Translations under genes and position numbers: made by a program | The notes under the pieces: generated by a model | Seen by the model: the letters and a program-made list of their open reading frames with translations, nothing else | Told to the model about the DNA's origin: nothing | Databases searched by the model: none | In this document: positions 33,901 through 43,500 of the stretch, piece by piece | Layout: each line of letters starts with the position of its first letter | Position numbering within the stretch: the stretch's first letter is position 1 | Source: Micromonospora purpureochromogenes | GTDB lineage: Bacteria; Actinomycetota; Actinomycetes; Mycobacteriales; Micromonosporaceae | NCBI RefSeq assembly: GCF_900091515.1 | Contig: NZ_LT607410.1 | Span: 3,224,001-3,288,000, forward strand | Length of the DNA stretch: 64,000 bases | Direction: 5' to 3'

Positions 33901-36900
33901 TTGCCCTTGTCGTCGGTCGCGGCGACCAGCTCACCGATCGGGTTGTAGCGGTAGCTGGTCCAGATGACCGGCTGGCCGCCGGCCGGGTTGAACTCCTTCA
34001 CCGCCGTGGTGATCTGCCGGGCGTCGGTGTAGGTGCGCTTGGACTTGCCGTTGGCGTCGGTGACCACCGTCTCGAACTGGGTCACCCCGTCCCGGTCCGG
34101 GCCGAAGCCGTACTCCATCGTGGTGGCGGTGCCGTCCGGGAAGGTGGTGCGGGTGGTCCGGTCCAGCACGTCGTAGCGCACCTCGGTCGGGGTGACCGGG
34201 TCGTACGCCGGGTTGAAGGTGAGGTTGCCGGCGCCCTTGGGCTCGGTCACCGGGTACCAGCTCTTCACCGCCCGGCCCAGGAAGTCGTACGCCACCCGCC
34301 CGGAGACCACCATCACGTCCTGGGGCGCGCCGTCCGGGGTGGCCGGCACGGCGGCGTCCTTCTTGGTCTGCGTGGTGCGGTTCAGCCCGTCGACGAAGGT
34401 GATCGTGTCGATGGTGTCGTCGCGGACGCCGCCGGCCTCGCGGTCGACGTGCCGGGTGACCGCGTACGGGTACGCCGCCTCCGGGTGGTACTCGAAGTCG
34501 ATGGTGAACCGGTTCTCCGGGATCTCGTACGGCCCGGCGACCTGGTCGAGCCGCCCGACCGCGTCGTAGGTGTTGCGGATCTGCTGGTTGTTGAAGTCGG
34601 TGGTGGTCTCCACCAGGCCGAACTTCAGGTTGTGGGTGGCCGTCGACCGGTAGCCGAAGCTGTCGCTGATCGACTCGACGTGGGTGTTGACCACGTCGTC
34701 GTAGGTGTAGTCCAGGCGGTAGCGCTGGCCGGTCTTGTTGGCCGGGCCGGTCACCGACTTGAGGTTGCCGTCGCCGAAGTACTCCAGGTCGGTGGTGGCC
34801 GTGGTGCCGTCGGCGAGGGAAACCCGCACCTGGGCAAGGTCGCCGGTGGTGCAGCTGATCGTCGACTCGCGGTGCCGCATCAGCGTGCCGTCGCCGCGCA
34901 CGTCGATCTGCTTCGGCATGCCGACCAGGTACGCCGCCTGGCAGGCCGGATCCTGCGAGGTGTAGACGATCCGCGCGTCGAGGTCGTCGGCGGCGCCCGC
35001 GTCCGCGGCGTCGAACTGCCGGGTCAGGTTGCCGACGTCGTCGTACTCCCGGGTGACGTAGGTGGTCTTGCCCGGGCTGGCCGCGCCCTCGTGGTACTTC
35101 ACGTCGGTGCGGGAGTTCTGCGGGAACAGCGTCGCGGTGGTGCTGGCCAGGTCGGCCGGGGAGCCCGGCGACGAGACGTTGCGGGTGGTGTAGGTCTGCA
35201 CCGTCTCCTGGTACGGCTTGCCGGCGCCGTCGGCGGTCAGCTCCTGCTCCAACAGCCCCTTGGTGTAGAAGCTGTCGGTGCGGAAGGTGCGGGTGACGCT
35301 GCGGCCCACGGCGTCGCCGTTGGCGTGGTCGCGGTGCTTCTCCACCACCGTGCCGTAGCCGCGGAACTCCCGCTCCCGCCGGTCGTAGACGCCGCCGTCG
35401 TAGTCGTAGGTGACCAGCTGCACGTCCTGGCCGTCGCCGGGCCGGCCGTCGTCCACCGAGACCTTCGTCAGCACCCAGCGCGACTGCGGCTGGCCGTAGG
35501 TGTTGCCGTCGCGGGTGTAGTCGAACTCCATCCGGCCGCCCAACGGACGGTCGACGGCGGCGAGCAGGTTGGTCCGGCCGGTCCGGTTCTCGGCCACCAC
35601 GAGCTGGTTGTCCCGGGTGGAGGAGAGGTGGTCGGCGTACCCGTCACCGTTGATGTCCCGCAGCGCCTGCTCGGTACGGCTGGCGCCGGTGGCGATGTCC
35701 GCGCCCGGGTTGATCACGACGCAGACCACGGTGAAGCAGATGCCGAAGGTGAAGTAGACGCCGCCGCCCAGCTTGGCGTTGCGGTCGCCGTTGACGTCGG
35801 TGAGGCTGCCGTGGAACGGCACCGGCGGCTCGAACCCGTTGCCGGTGTTGAAGCCGACCCGGATCGGGCTGCCGGAGAGGACCTGGTCCAGCAGTCCGTC
35901 GCCGTTCATGTCGGCGAGCGTCCCGGCGGAGGAGGACCGGCCCTGGCTGAACGAGGCGCCACCGGCGAAGCCGTAGAAGTCGGTGTTGAAGCCGATGTTC
36001 AGCCCGGCGTTGGTGCCGCTGCCCTTGTTCAGGCCGGCGGGGTTGCGCCACTGCTCGGCGGCGGCGAAGGCGTACCCGAGGTTGAGCGCGACCTTGCCGT
36101 TCTCGTACACCCGGTCGGGCAGGCTGTCGCCGTTGACGTCGAGCAGGTCGAACGCCCCGTCGGAGCGGGTGCCGCCGAAGCTGCCGCCCACGCCCAGCGG
36201 CGGCATGTCGTTGCCGGACTGGGCGCTGGTGGCCGCGGAGGTGCCGGGCGGGCTGTCGTACCCGCGGCCGGTGGAGATGGTCCGGGCCGCGCTGCCGGCG
36301 CTGGCGTTGCCGGAGACGTTGGTGCTGCGCCGCACCGCGCCGTCGGGCAGCGTGCCCTTGGTGTCGCCGAGCGCGCCGTCCGGGTCGGTGTACTGCACCG
36401 CGCCGGCCCCGACCACGTCGGGGAACTGGTCGCCGTTGAGGTCGAGGAAGTCGACCTGCCCGGTGCTGTCGCCGGTGGCCAGGCTGCCACCGATCGACCC
36501 GATGCCGCCGCCGACGCTGCCGGTCAGCGACACCTGCTGCGACCGGGACAGCCGGGGCACCGCGGTCGCCCCGGCGAAGTCCTGCGGCCGGGGCAGGTTG
36601 ATCGAGTCCACGCCCAGCCGGGAGCTGCTGACGCTGCTCCGGGCGATCCAGGAGTGCTCACCGGCGCCCCACCGACCGTCCTGCGGCGACGGGGTGAACG
36701 GGGTGACCTTCGGCGGGTCGACCCGGGGGTCGGCGGCGAAGTCGTCCTTCTGCGCCTGCGGGTCGACGCTGTCGGGCAGCTGGTCGCCGTAGTGCTCGTC
36801 GACCACCAGGTCGTCCTGGTTGATCGGCTGGGTGGCCCGGTCCCTGTTGCCGTTGTAGCCGACCGCGCCCCAACCCCGGTACGGCTGCGGGAACGCCCCC

Positions 36901-39900
36901 TCCTCGGCGGCGCTGTGGAAGGCGCTCGGCGCGCCCGACCCGCCCACGGTGACCGACTGGCCGGTGAGGAACGCGCGCAGCTTCGGGTCGGTGGTGCTGA
37001 AGTCGAACCACAGCTCGTCACCGGTGTCGGCGGTGATGTCGAACGCTCCGGGCGGAGTCAGCACCCCGTTGGTGACCTGGAAGTACCGCTTGGCCACCAG
37101 CTCGCCGCGGCGCTTGACGGTGAACGCCACCCGGGCGGTGGGGTGCTCGGCGCCGAAGGCGAAGCTCACCGTCGGCTCCACGCTCAGCGTCCCGCCGCTG
37201 GTGACGGTGTACGTAGGCTGCGGCGCGGTCAGCCCGTCGACCGGGTACAGGTCGAGGGTGTACGGCGGGTGCACGTCGATGAAGGGCTTGCCGTTGGCGT
37301 CGGTGAGCCGGTCGACCCCCGGGGCGGCGGTGTAGTAGGCCCGCGGCGTCCAGGTCAGCTTGTCCACGTCGACCGGGGAGTCGACCCGGATCCGCCACTG
37401 CAGCGTCTGTCCCTGCTGGACGTCCACGTCGAGGTTCACCGGCACGCTGCCGGTGGTGCCGGCGGCCAGCGTCTGCTCCAGCACCGGCGTGCCGTTGCGG
37501 GTGATCAGCACGGTCACGTCGTCGGAGGTGGCGCCGGCCTTCACCAGGTCGCCGGAGAGGTGCATGGTGCCGGTCAGCGGCACCTTCACCGTGGCGGCCC
37601 GGCCGCCGAGGGTGAAGTCGCGCGAGGCCTGGAACCGGTACGACGCCAGCCCGTTGACGTCCAGCGGGTCGCCCACCCCGACGTAGCTGACCTTCGGGTC
37701 CCAGGTCACCTCGTCCAGTCCGCCGTCGGCGGCCGAGCCGACCCGGAAGTAGAGCCGGTCGCCGCGTGACACGGTGACCGCGTCCACGCCGGTCGGCGTC
37801 TTCGCGCCGTCGTCGTCGGCCTCGATCCGCGCCGACCAGAGTTCGGTGCCCTCCTTCTGCACCGCCGCCCGGACCCCGTCGGCGGTACGCGACTCAGCGC
37901 GCGCGGCGGCGGTGCCGGGGGCCAGCTGCACCGCGCCCTCGACCTTGACCGTGCCGTCGTACGGCGCCACCCACCGGCGGACGCTGTCCAGCAGCGGGAA
38001 CGAGTCGGTCAGCCGGTCCCGGTCGGCGTTGAACGAGTCGAACAGGCCGGTCGCGTCGACCTCGCCCTGGCCGATCGGGACGGGGGTGTCGCCGCTGACC
38101 CCGTAGACCGGGACACCGTTGGCGCCCACCCGGCCGAACAGCACGCTGGCGCCGTCGACCAGGTCCTGGATGCCGTCGCCGTTGACGTCGTTGAAGTACT
38201 GCTCGGTGGTGGCGAACGAGTTGACGTAGTCGAGCTGGGCGGCGGCCGCGCCCAGGTAGCCCTCGACGCCCAGGGTCAGGGTGTTGCTGGACTCGCCCAT
38301 GATCCCCGGCAGGTTCAGCGGCTGCGCCTGGGCGGCGAACGTCGCCTCGCCGGTCGGGCCGGAGAGGTTCTTGCGGTACTTCACCGACCCGCCGTCGCGG
38401 AAGACCTTGTCGGGCAGCGAGTCGCCGTCGACGTCCACCAGCGCCAGCAGCCCCTTGTCGCTGCCGTGGCTGAAGCCGACCTTCACGCCGACCGAGCCGG
38501 ACTTGCTGGGCGAGCTGCCGACGCCGACGTACAGGTGGCCGCCGCCGCTGGTGTTGGTGTTGGCGTTCAGCGCGCTGGCGTTGCCGGCCTGCTCCGGGGT
38601 GAGGTTCAACGCGGCGCTGCTGAGCCCGTCACCGGGCGAGGTCCACGGCTGCGCCCGGAACGCCTGGTACTGCCCGGCGGAGTCGCGGATGTCGTCGTGG
38701 TAGCTGAACCGGTGCCGGTTGAACTCATGGTCGTCGGCGTCGTACTGGATCACCGCGTCGAGCAGCGTCTTGGCGAACGCGCCCCGCTTGTAGGTGAACT
38801 CGTAGCGGCGGATCAGGCTGTCGTCGAGGGTGACCCGCACCTCGCGGAGCAGGTCCGCGGTGACCCGCTTGAAGCCGCCCCGGGCGTCGATGGAGGTGTC
38901 GACGCGCAGCGCCTCGCCCCGCTCGCGGTCCCGGTCGAAGCTCACCGCGTACCGGCCCTCACTGGTGCCCTGGCCGGTGTAGGTGATCTTCTCGACGTAG
39001 AGGTTGCGACCGGGCACGCTGCCGCCGGCCAGGCCGGTGTCGTCCACCTTGGCGTAGTGGTAGCGCATGAAGTTGCCGCGCGGGTCACGGACCTCGCGGA
39101 CCGACCAGAGGAAGACGTTGCCCGCGTCGTCGGCCAGGCTGGCGTCGGTGGCCGGCCCGCCGGCACCCGCCACCGCCCCGTAGTGCCAGTGGATGCCGTT
39201 CTTGTCGGTGACCTCCCAGGTGTAGTTCTTCGGGTTCGTGCCGTGCCGCACGATCCGCGCGAAGCTGCCCTCGACCCGGGTGTGGAAGACCTTCTCGGCG
39301 CTGCGGGGCACCGGCGCGCCCCGATGCGCCACGGGGGTGAGCTGTTCGCCGTTGAGCAGGTACGTCTCGGTCTCCGTCGCGCCGGCGTACCGGGGCACGC
39401 CCCACCGGGTGTCCACCGAGATGCTGGGCACCGAGAGGTCCCAGCCGACGCCGGTCCAGCCGTTGCCGGAGGAGGAGCTGTAGGAGAGGCCGAGCTGCGG
39501 GGTCAGGCCCTGCCGGCCCGGCGGCACCTGGATCGGGTACGCCAGGTGGTTCTCACCCTGGTTGTTCGCCGACGGCGGGGCGATCAGGTTGATCCCGGAT
39601 CCGGGGTCGGCGGCCTGGATGCCCTTGATCTGGTTGGGGTTGAACTGCACGCCCTCCGGGTGCTCCGGCACCGTCACCGTCGCGTTGATCATGTCGGTGA
39701 AGTGGTCGGTCAGCGAGGTGACGGTGTGGTTGACCTCGTCCACCGACACCCGCTCCAGGACCTGCCAGCAGGTCTGCACGTCGTCGAAGAAGTACGTGTA
39801 GATGTCCTGGGCGGTGAACTCGTCGGTGAGCAGCGCCGGGTCGTACGGCAGCGTGACCTGGATCGAGGCGGCGAACTGCTGCGGGTGCGGGGTGAACCGG

Positions 39901-40316
39901 TAGCCACCCCCCTTCGTCTTGCCGGTCACGTTGGTCATGCCGCTGTCCAGTTTCGGGGTCAGTCCCGGCGGCAGGACGGTGACGCCGATCCCGGTCGGCA
40001 GCCGGACCGCCTTGGGCCCGATGGCCAGCTTCGCCCCGCCGTACGAGACGGTGGTGGCGATCCCGGGCGCGACCACCTGCTGGTAGTCCGGCAGGGTCGC
40101 CGCCACGTCGGTCATCGCCGCGGTGTCGGCGCTCTCGCCGCAGGCCGGGCCAGGGGTGGTCGCCGACTGGGTGCTGGTGCGGTCCGGTCTGGGGCGCGCC
40201 ACCGAGGCGGACAGTCCGGAGGTGACGAGGGCGAGCACCGCGAGGACGGCCAGCAGCCTGGTCCATCGGCTCGTCAGAGCGTGGAGGCGGAACCCGGGGA
40301 GGGGAGGATGCCACAT
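30957..40316 (-). CDS. Giant secreted SpvB/RHS polymorphic toxin with Hint and AHH nuclease domains
   Basis: A 3119-residue protein. Start at ATG 40316, followed by a signal peptide (LLAVLAVLALVTSGLSASVA, residues 21-40). An SpvB domain begins near residue 241 (GINLIAPPSA), then FG-GAP/VCBS repeats of the DVNGDGxxD type, TcdB-like middle regions, and YD/RHS repeats. The RHS core (YYYGARYYDPRTQVWQ) is near residue 2655. A Hint autoprocessing domain (about 2855-3004) starts at CVGNSFAAGTRVVMADGS and ends at VLVHNSGPC. The last 115 residues carry an AHH nuclease motif, AAHHIV, NGAYLP, VHSTTHSPAYY. It likely acts against competing cells. The immunity candidate is downstream. The MFS gene lies upstream with 118 bases between. 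Confidence 0.9.
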   Translation of the reverse strand: MWHPPLPGFRLHALTSRWTRLLAVLAVLALVTSGLSASVARPRPDRTSTQSATTPGPACGESADTAAMTDVAATLPDYQQVVAPGIATTVSYGGAKLAIGPKAVRLPTGIGVTVLPPGLTPKLDSGMTNVTGKTKGGGYRFTPHPQQFAASIQVTLPYDPALLTDEFTAQDIYTYFFDDVQTCWQVLERVSVDEVNHTVTSLTDHFTDMINATVTVPEHPEGVQFNPNQIKGIQAADPGSGINLIAPPSANNQGENHLAYPIQVPPGRQGLTPQLGLSYSSSSGNGWTGVGWDLSVPSISVDTRWGVPRYAGATETETYLLNGEQLTPVAHRGAPVPRSAEKVFHTRVEGSFARIVRHGTNPKNYTWEVTDKNGIHWHYGAVAGAGGPATDASLADDAGNVFLWSVREVRDPRGNFMRYHYAKVDDTGLAGGSVPGRNLYVEKITYTGQGTSEGRYAVSFDRDRERGEALRVDTSIDARGGFKRVTADLLREVRVTLDDSLIRRYEFTYKRGAFAKTLLDAVIQYDADDHEFNRHRFSYHDDIRDSAGQYQAFRAQPWTSPGDGLSSAALNLTPEQAGNASALNANTNTSGGGHLYVGVGSSPSKSGSVGVKVGFSHGSDKGLLALVDVDGDSLPDKVFRDGGSVKYRKNLSGPTGEATFAAQAQPLNLPGIMGESSNTLTLGVEGYLGAAAAQLDYVNSFATTEQYFNDVNGDGIQDLVDGASVLFGRVGANGVPVYGVSGDTPVPIGQGEVDATGLFDSFNADRDRLTDSFPLLDSVRRWVAPYDGTVKVEGAVQLAPGTAAARAESRTADGVRAAVQKEGTELWSARIEADDDGAKTPTGVDAVTVSRGDRLYFRVGSAADGGLDEVTWDPKVSYVGVGDPLDVNGLASYRFQASRDFTLGGRAATVKVPLTGTMHLSGDLVKAGATSDDVTVLITRNGTPVLEQTLAAGTTGSVPVNLDVDVQQGQTLQWRIRVDSPVDVDKLTWTPRAYYTAAPGVDRLTDANGKPFIDVHPPYTLDLYPVDGLTAPQPTYTVTSGGTLSVEPTVSFAFGAEHPTARVAFTVKRRGELVAKRYFQVTNGVLTPPGAFDITADTGDELWFDFSTTDPKLRAFLTGQSVTVGGSGAPSAFHSAAEEGAFPQPYRGWGAVGYNGNRDRATQPINQDDLVVDEHYGDQLPDSVDPQAQKDDFAADPRVDPPKVTPFTPSPQDGRWGAGEHSWIARSSVSSSRLGVDSINLPRPQDFAGATAVPRLSRSQQVSLTGSVGGGIGSIGGSLATGDSTGQVDFLDLNGDQFPDVVGAGAVQYTDPDGALGDTKGTLPDGAVRRSTNVSGNASAGSAARTISTGRGYDSPPGTSAATSAQSGNDMPPLGVGGSFGGTRSDGAFDLLDVNGDSLPDRVYENGKVALNLGYAFAAAEQWRNPAGLNKGSGTNAGLNIGFNTDFYGFAGGASFSQGRSSSAGTLADMNGDGLLDQVLSGSPIRVGFNTGNGFEPPVPFHGSLTDVNGDRNAKLGGGVYFTFGICFTVVCVVINPGADIATGASRTEQALRDINGDGYADHLSSTRDNQLVVAENRTGRTNLLAAVDRPLGGRMEFDYTRDGNTYGQPQSRWVLTKVSVDDGRPGDGQDVQLVTYDYDGGVYDRREREFRGYGTVVEKHRDHANGDAVGRSVTRTFRTDSFYTKGLLEQELTADGAGKPYQETVQTYTTRNVSSPGSPADLASTTATLFPQNSRTDVKYHEGAASPGKTTYVTREYDDVGNLTRQFDAADAGAADDLDARIVYTSQDPACQAAYLVGMPKQIDVRGDGTLMRHRESTISCTTGDLAQVRVSLADGTTATTDLEYFGDGNLKSVTGPANKTGQRYRLDYTYDDVVNTHVESISDSFGYRSTATHNLKFGLVETTTDFNNQQIRNTYDAVGRLDQVAGPYEIPENRFTIDFEYHPEAAYPYAVTRHVDREAGGVRDDTIDTITFVDGLNRTTQTKKDAAVPATPDGAPQDVMVVSGRVAYDFLGRAVKSWYPVTEPKGAGNLTFNPAYDPVTPTEVRYDVLDRTTRTTFPDGTATTMEYGFGPDRDGVTQFETVVTDANGKSKRTYTDARQITTAVKEFNPAGGQPVIWTSYRYNPIGELVAATDDKGNVTRSTYDNFGRRTSLTSPDSGTVTSTFDLANNLVRKVTSKLAAVSKAIEYDYDYTRLKAIRYPVFPANNVSYTYGAPGAPENAANRITDVVDGAGKVNRRYGPLGELVKETRTTPAQGSHIQSFTTEYRFDSFNRMLSMTWPDREKLSYHYNSGGQVDSARGVKGEFSYDYLKRLDYDKFEQRILLDTGNGTRTRYSYNAEDRRLSNIQAKLSNGYVFHNLDYSYDNVGNIMSIANDTVAPSGPEVGMQVGGPSTQSYTYDDLYQLTHAEGSYQPRTPQTDRYRVDLKYDSLHNLTSKSQTHELVSNGNTIVEGKLSYNYGYAYGSAKPHAPTSIGIYTFQYDENGNQISRSQQPKPRRQMIWDEENRLACSHENVQSQTLPQTPASCDNAGGTPNSARYYYDDQGSRVVKDGAQFHIYPNQNYSTRGNQEFKHVYIGQDKLITKLVEPDFRREDRQYYSHSDHLGSTGFVTDDQGGMAEHLQYFPGGETWVAEHSSQPVPHQFTGKEYDQETNLYYYGARYYDPRTQVWQTPDPVLENYLEGTPNGGVYASMNLALYTYAYNNPIRLGDPDGRFPWNRVLGGVKLVGGVAEAAAGVALGAATSWTGVGAVAGGAVAVHGVDVAISGARQLFSGEETSSFTSSGLQAAGVSKSNAELIDAGISIVGSAGASMATSAIKGAATAAPKVAAAAADDVAARAVPSTAEKVVETAAKIPCVGNSFAAGTRVVMADGSTKPIEDVRTGDLVLAEDPETGERGPREVTHLIIGQGVKHLVDVEVNGEVITATDKHPFWVAGAGAWVDAGDLALGDVVRLADGRTAMVDGIAPYTRVDRVHNLTVAGIHTFYVVTGDGRAADAVLVHNSGPCSVNAKALAGSLTAANVVRPAETAAHHIVASGAKAAAPARAHLASLGVGINEAANGAYLPRFVSSANPLGAAVHSTTHSPAYYAEVNRLILQTKTAAEARNVLAYIGRQLAAGPWP

Positions 40317-40434
40317 GGTCGAGACCCCTTCGGCGGCACACGTGGGACGAGGGCTCACGCAGTATCGACAGGTCTCAGTGCCGGGCGACATTGGCCATCG
40401 CTGTATTTAAACTGTCGGATAGTAGATGTAACGC

Positions 40435-41709
40435 CTACTCAGCGTGAGGCGCTGCGGCTTCCCTTGTCGGCACGCCCGCCCCGGATTCGGCTCCGCGCGG
40501 CACCGCCGGCCGAGGCTCCCGGGCCCCCCGGCGGAGCCCGCCGACCAGCAGCGGAGCCACCGTCAGCACCAGGCACGCCGCCGACATCACCAACAGCGCC
40601 GGGATCAGCCCGAGCGCCGCCGCCGACCAGCCGCCCAGCAGCGCGCCGACGGGCAGCCCCAGGAAGGCCAGCGAGCCGGAGATGCCGATCACCCGGGTCT
40701 GCAACGCCTCCGGCACCCGCTCGTAGAGCGCCGCGCCCAGCAGCGGGTTCACCGTCGCGATCGCCATCCCGGACAGGAACGTCACGGTGAGCACCACCAC
40801 CAGCTCGTCGCTGAGCGCGAGCGCCAGCAGCCGGGGCGTACCGCTGGCCGCCGCGCCCACCGCGAAGGTCAGCTGGCGGGGTAGCCGCGGCCCGGCGGCG
40901 GTGAAGAGCAGGTTGCCCAGCAGCGCGCCGCCGGAAAAGACCCCCAGCACCAGGCCGAAGCCGGCCGGGTCGCCGAACACCTCGGCCACCCAGAGCGGGA
41001 TGTAGACCGCCACGCTGGCGTTGGCGAACATGTTCAGCGCGGAGACGACCACCAGCATGGTCAGCAGCACCGGGTCGGTGCGCAGGTAGCCGAAGCCGCC
41101 GCGCAGCGCCCGCAGGTAGCTCTCCCGGGGCGCCGGTTCCGCCGGCGCCGGTGGCCGCACGAGGACACCGATCAGCAGCGCGCAGACCGCGAAGGTCGCC
41201 GCGTCGATCCAGATCGCCCGGGTCACCCCGACCCAGTCGATGAGCAGCCCGCCGAGCACCGCGCCGAACAGCGTCACCCCGCGCACCAGCCCGTCGTAGG
41301 CGGAGGTGAGCCGGATGAGTGGCACCCCGGCGCGCTGCGCGGCCGGGCGGAACATCACGTGCTTGACCCGGTCGCCGATGCCGCGCAGCCCGCCGGCGAC
41401 GGCGACCAGCGCGACCAGCGCGCCGAACCCCAGCCAGGGCGCCAGCGCCACCACCGCCATCGCCACCGCGCTCGCGGCGTCCGCGACGATCGAGGTACGG
41501 CGCACCCCGAACCGGTCGGCCCAGGGGGTGGCCAGCGCGCTGGAGAGCATGTACGGCAAGGTCTCCGCCGCCGCGACGAGGCCCATCTTCGTGGGGCTGC
41601 CGGTGGTCTCCAGCACCAGCCAGGGGATCGCCACCACCGAGATCCGGCTGCCCAGGTTGGAGATCAGGTCGGCGGCGACCAGGACGGTCAGCTCCCGCCG
41701 CGGCTTCAC
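40435..41709 (-). CDS. MFS transporter (drug-efflux-like)
   Basis: A 424-residue major facilitator protein with about twelve hydrophobic segments, starting at LTVLVAADLISNLGSRISVVAIPWLVL. The motif between helices 2 and 3 reads ATPWADRFGVRR, a variant of the MFS motif A (GxLADRxGRR). The C-terminal tail is Arg/Pro-rich. It is coupled by ATGA to the ligase gene upstream (stop 41706), so a role as an exporter for the product of the neighbouring pathway is plausible. No substrate can be read from sequence. Confidence 0.85.
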   Translation of the reverse strand: MKPRRELTVLVAADLISNLGSRISVVAIPWLVLETTGSPTKMGLVAAAETLPYMLSSALATPWADRFGVRRTSIVADAASAVAMAVVALAPWLGFGALVALVAVAGGLRGIGDRVKHVMFRPAAQRAGVPLIRLTSAYDGLVRGVTLFGAVLGGLLIDWVGVTRAIWIDAATFAVCALLIGVLVRPPAPAEPAPRESYLRALRGGFGYLRTDPVLLTMLVVVSALNMFANASVAVYIPLWVAEVFGDPAGFGLVLGVFSGGALLGNLLFTAAGPRLPRQLTFAVGAAASGTPRLLALALSDELVVVLTVTFLSGMAIATVNPLLGAALYERVPEALQTRVIGISGSLAFLGLPVGALLGGWSAAALGLIPALLVMSAACLVLTVAPLLVGGLRRGAREPRPAVPRGAESGAGVPTREAAAPHAE

Positions 41710-43265
41710 GCCGGGCTGCCGATCCCCGCTCCGGTGGCCTCCGGCGCCGGTGGGTGCGCGGCGGCGTGCCGGGCCCGCAGGGCCAGCTTGTCCACCTTGG
41801 CCGAGCGGTTGAGCGGCAGCGCGTCGAGGAACTCCACCCCGCCGGGTGCCCAGGTCTCACTCAGCTCGGCGGTCACCAGCGCGATCAGCTCGTCGCCGGT
41901 CGCCGTGGCCCGCGGCGCGCGCACCACGTACGCGTAGGGCAGCTCGCCGGCGACCGGGTCGGGTACGCCGATCACCGCGGCGGCGCGTACCTCGGGGTGG
42001 CCGGCGAGGACGTCCTCGATCGGGCGGGAGTAGATCGGCCAGCTGCGCTGCCGGGTGAGGATCCGGTCCTGCAGCCGGTCGACCAGGTAGAGGTAGCCCT
42101 CGTCGTCGAGGTGGCCGATGTCGCGGGTCCGGACCCAGCCGTCGACCAGCGTCTCGGCGGTCAGCTCCGGCTGGCCGTGGTACCCGGCGAAGCTCAGGTT
42201 GGTGCGCACCCACACCTCGCCGTCGGCGCCCGGGGGCAGCACCCGCCCGTCGGCGTCGCGGATCTCGATCGCCACGTCCCCGTACGGCTTCCCGCAGGAG
42301 CACAGCCGCTGCGGGTGGGCCGGATCCTCGGCCAGGCCGGGCAGCGCGGTGATCACGACGGCCTCGCTGAGGCCGTACACGATGCGCAGGACCGGGCCGA
42401 AGCGCGCGATCGCCTGCCGCAGCCGGGCCGGCGCGGCGGGCCCGGCGCCCACGTTGAACATGAACATGGCGGAGAAGTCCGCGCCGTCCAGGGCCGGGTG
42501 GTCGAGCACCTGGTAGAGCATCGGCGGGGTGACGAAGGTGGAGTTGATCGCCTCCTGTTCCACGGTGCCGATGAACGCCACCGGGTCCCACTGCTGGCGC
42601 AGGAAGAGCACGCCGCCGGTGAAGAGGTTGAACAGCGTGGTGATCTGCCCGCTGGCCAGCCACATCGGCGAGTGCGACAGGTGCCGCAGCAGCGGGAACC
42701 CGGCGGCCCGGAAGTCGGCGGCCAGGGCGAGGATCTGCCGGTAGAAGCTCTCCCGGTGGTGCACCAGCTTGGGCGTGCCGGTGGTGCCGCTGGTCTGCAG
42801 GAACGACTCCGGCGCGGGCGGGGCGGCGGGCAGGTCGACCGGGCCGCCGGGGGTGAGCTCGGCGCCGAGGCGCAGCACCGGCACCCCGGGCAGCGAGGCG
42901 GCGATCTGGACGCCCAGGCCGTCGGTGGCCCGGGCGTCGTGCACGAAGACGTCGGGACGGGCCAGCCGGACGAACTCGTCGATCTCCCGGCGCGAGGTGA
43001 CCGGGGCGATCCACATCGTCCGGCAGCCCAACAGGTGCAGCGCGAGCTGGAGCAGCGGCCCCTCGACCGCGTTGCCGAGCATCACCAGCACCGCCGCGCC
43101 GGGCCGTACGCCGTGCGCGGCGAGCGCTCCGGCCAGCCCGCGCACCTCGTCGGTGACCTCGGTGTAGCTGAGCCGCCGGCCGTCGCCGACCAGCGCCTCC
43201 CGGTCGCCGAAACCGGCGAACAACTCCAACGCCTGGTGCACGTAGCTGGTCGGTCGATCGGTCAT
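41706..43265 (-). CDS. AMP-dependent acyl/aryl-CoA ligase
   Basis: A 519-residue ANL-superfamily protein. The ATP motif is FLQTSGTTGTPKLVHH (about residue 160), the adenylate motif is YGLSEAVVI, the hinge motif is WVRTRDIGHLDDEGY and the catalytic lysine lies in LPLNRSAKVDKLAL near residue 500. The overall form matches benzoate-like and fatty acyl CoA ligases. It is the first gene of a two-gene unit with the MFS exporter and diverges from the SGNH hydrolase and P450/Hmo/HpgT block. A substrate related to hydroxyphenylglycine is possible but unproven. ATG at 43265 (MTDRPTSYVHQ). Confidence 0.85.
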   Translation of the reverse strand: MTDRPTSYVHQALELFAGFGDREALVGDGRRLSYTEVTDEVRGLAGALAAHGVRPGAAVLVMLGNAVEGPLLQLALHLLGCRTMWIAPVTSRREIDEFVRLARPDVFVHDARATDGLGVQIAASLPGVPVLRLGAELTPGGPVDLPAAPPAPESFLQTSGTTGTPKLVHHRESFYRQILALAADFRAAGFPLLRHLSHSPMWLASGQITTLFNLFTGGVLFLRQQWDPVAFIGTVEQEAINSTFVTPPMLYQVLDHPALDGADFSAMFMFNVGAGPAAPARLRQAIARFGPVLRIVYGLSEAVVITALPGLAEDPAHPQRLCSCGKPYGDVAIEIRDADGRVLPPGADGEVWVRTNLSFAGYHGQPELTAETLVDGWVRTRDIGHLDDEGYLYLVDRLQDRILTRQRSWPIYSRPIEDVLAGHPEVRAAAVIGVPDPVAGELPYAYVVRAPRATATGDELIALVTAELSETWAPGGVEFLDALPLNRSAKVDKLALRARHAAAHPPAPEATGAGIGSPA

Positions 43266-43500
43266 CGCACAGCCCCCAGTCGATGCGTGGCGGCCGGCGC
43301 GACCTGCCCGGTGGGACGCGTCGCGGCGACCGGCAGACAATGGCATCCGGGCAGGTCAGAGCCCGGGACGCGACGGGGTGCGCGGCATGGCGACCGCACC
43401 GCCGCCGGATAGGAGCCTAGGGGCGGGACGTCCTGACCGGACAGAGCCGAACGGTGCCCGCCGGCTCTCCCCGGACATTTGATCTGGTCGATCGGGTTGA

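Noticed and set aside
30477..37769. A very long open frame on the plus strand opposite the RHS toxin gene
   Set aside because: It is a shadow of the minus-strand gene. Its composition is dominated by Val, Arg, Gly and Asp repeats without domains, while the minus strand carries signal peptide, RHS core, Hint and AHH motifs.
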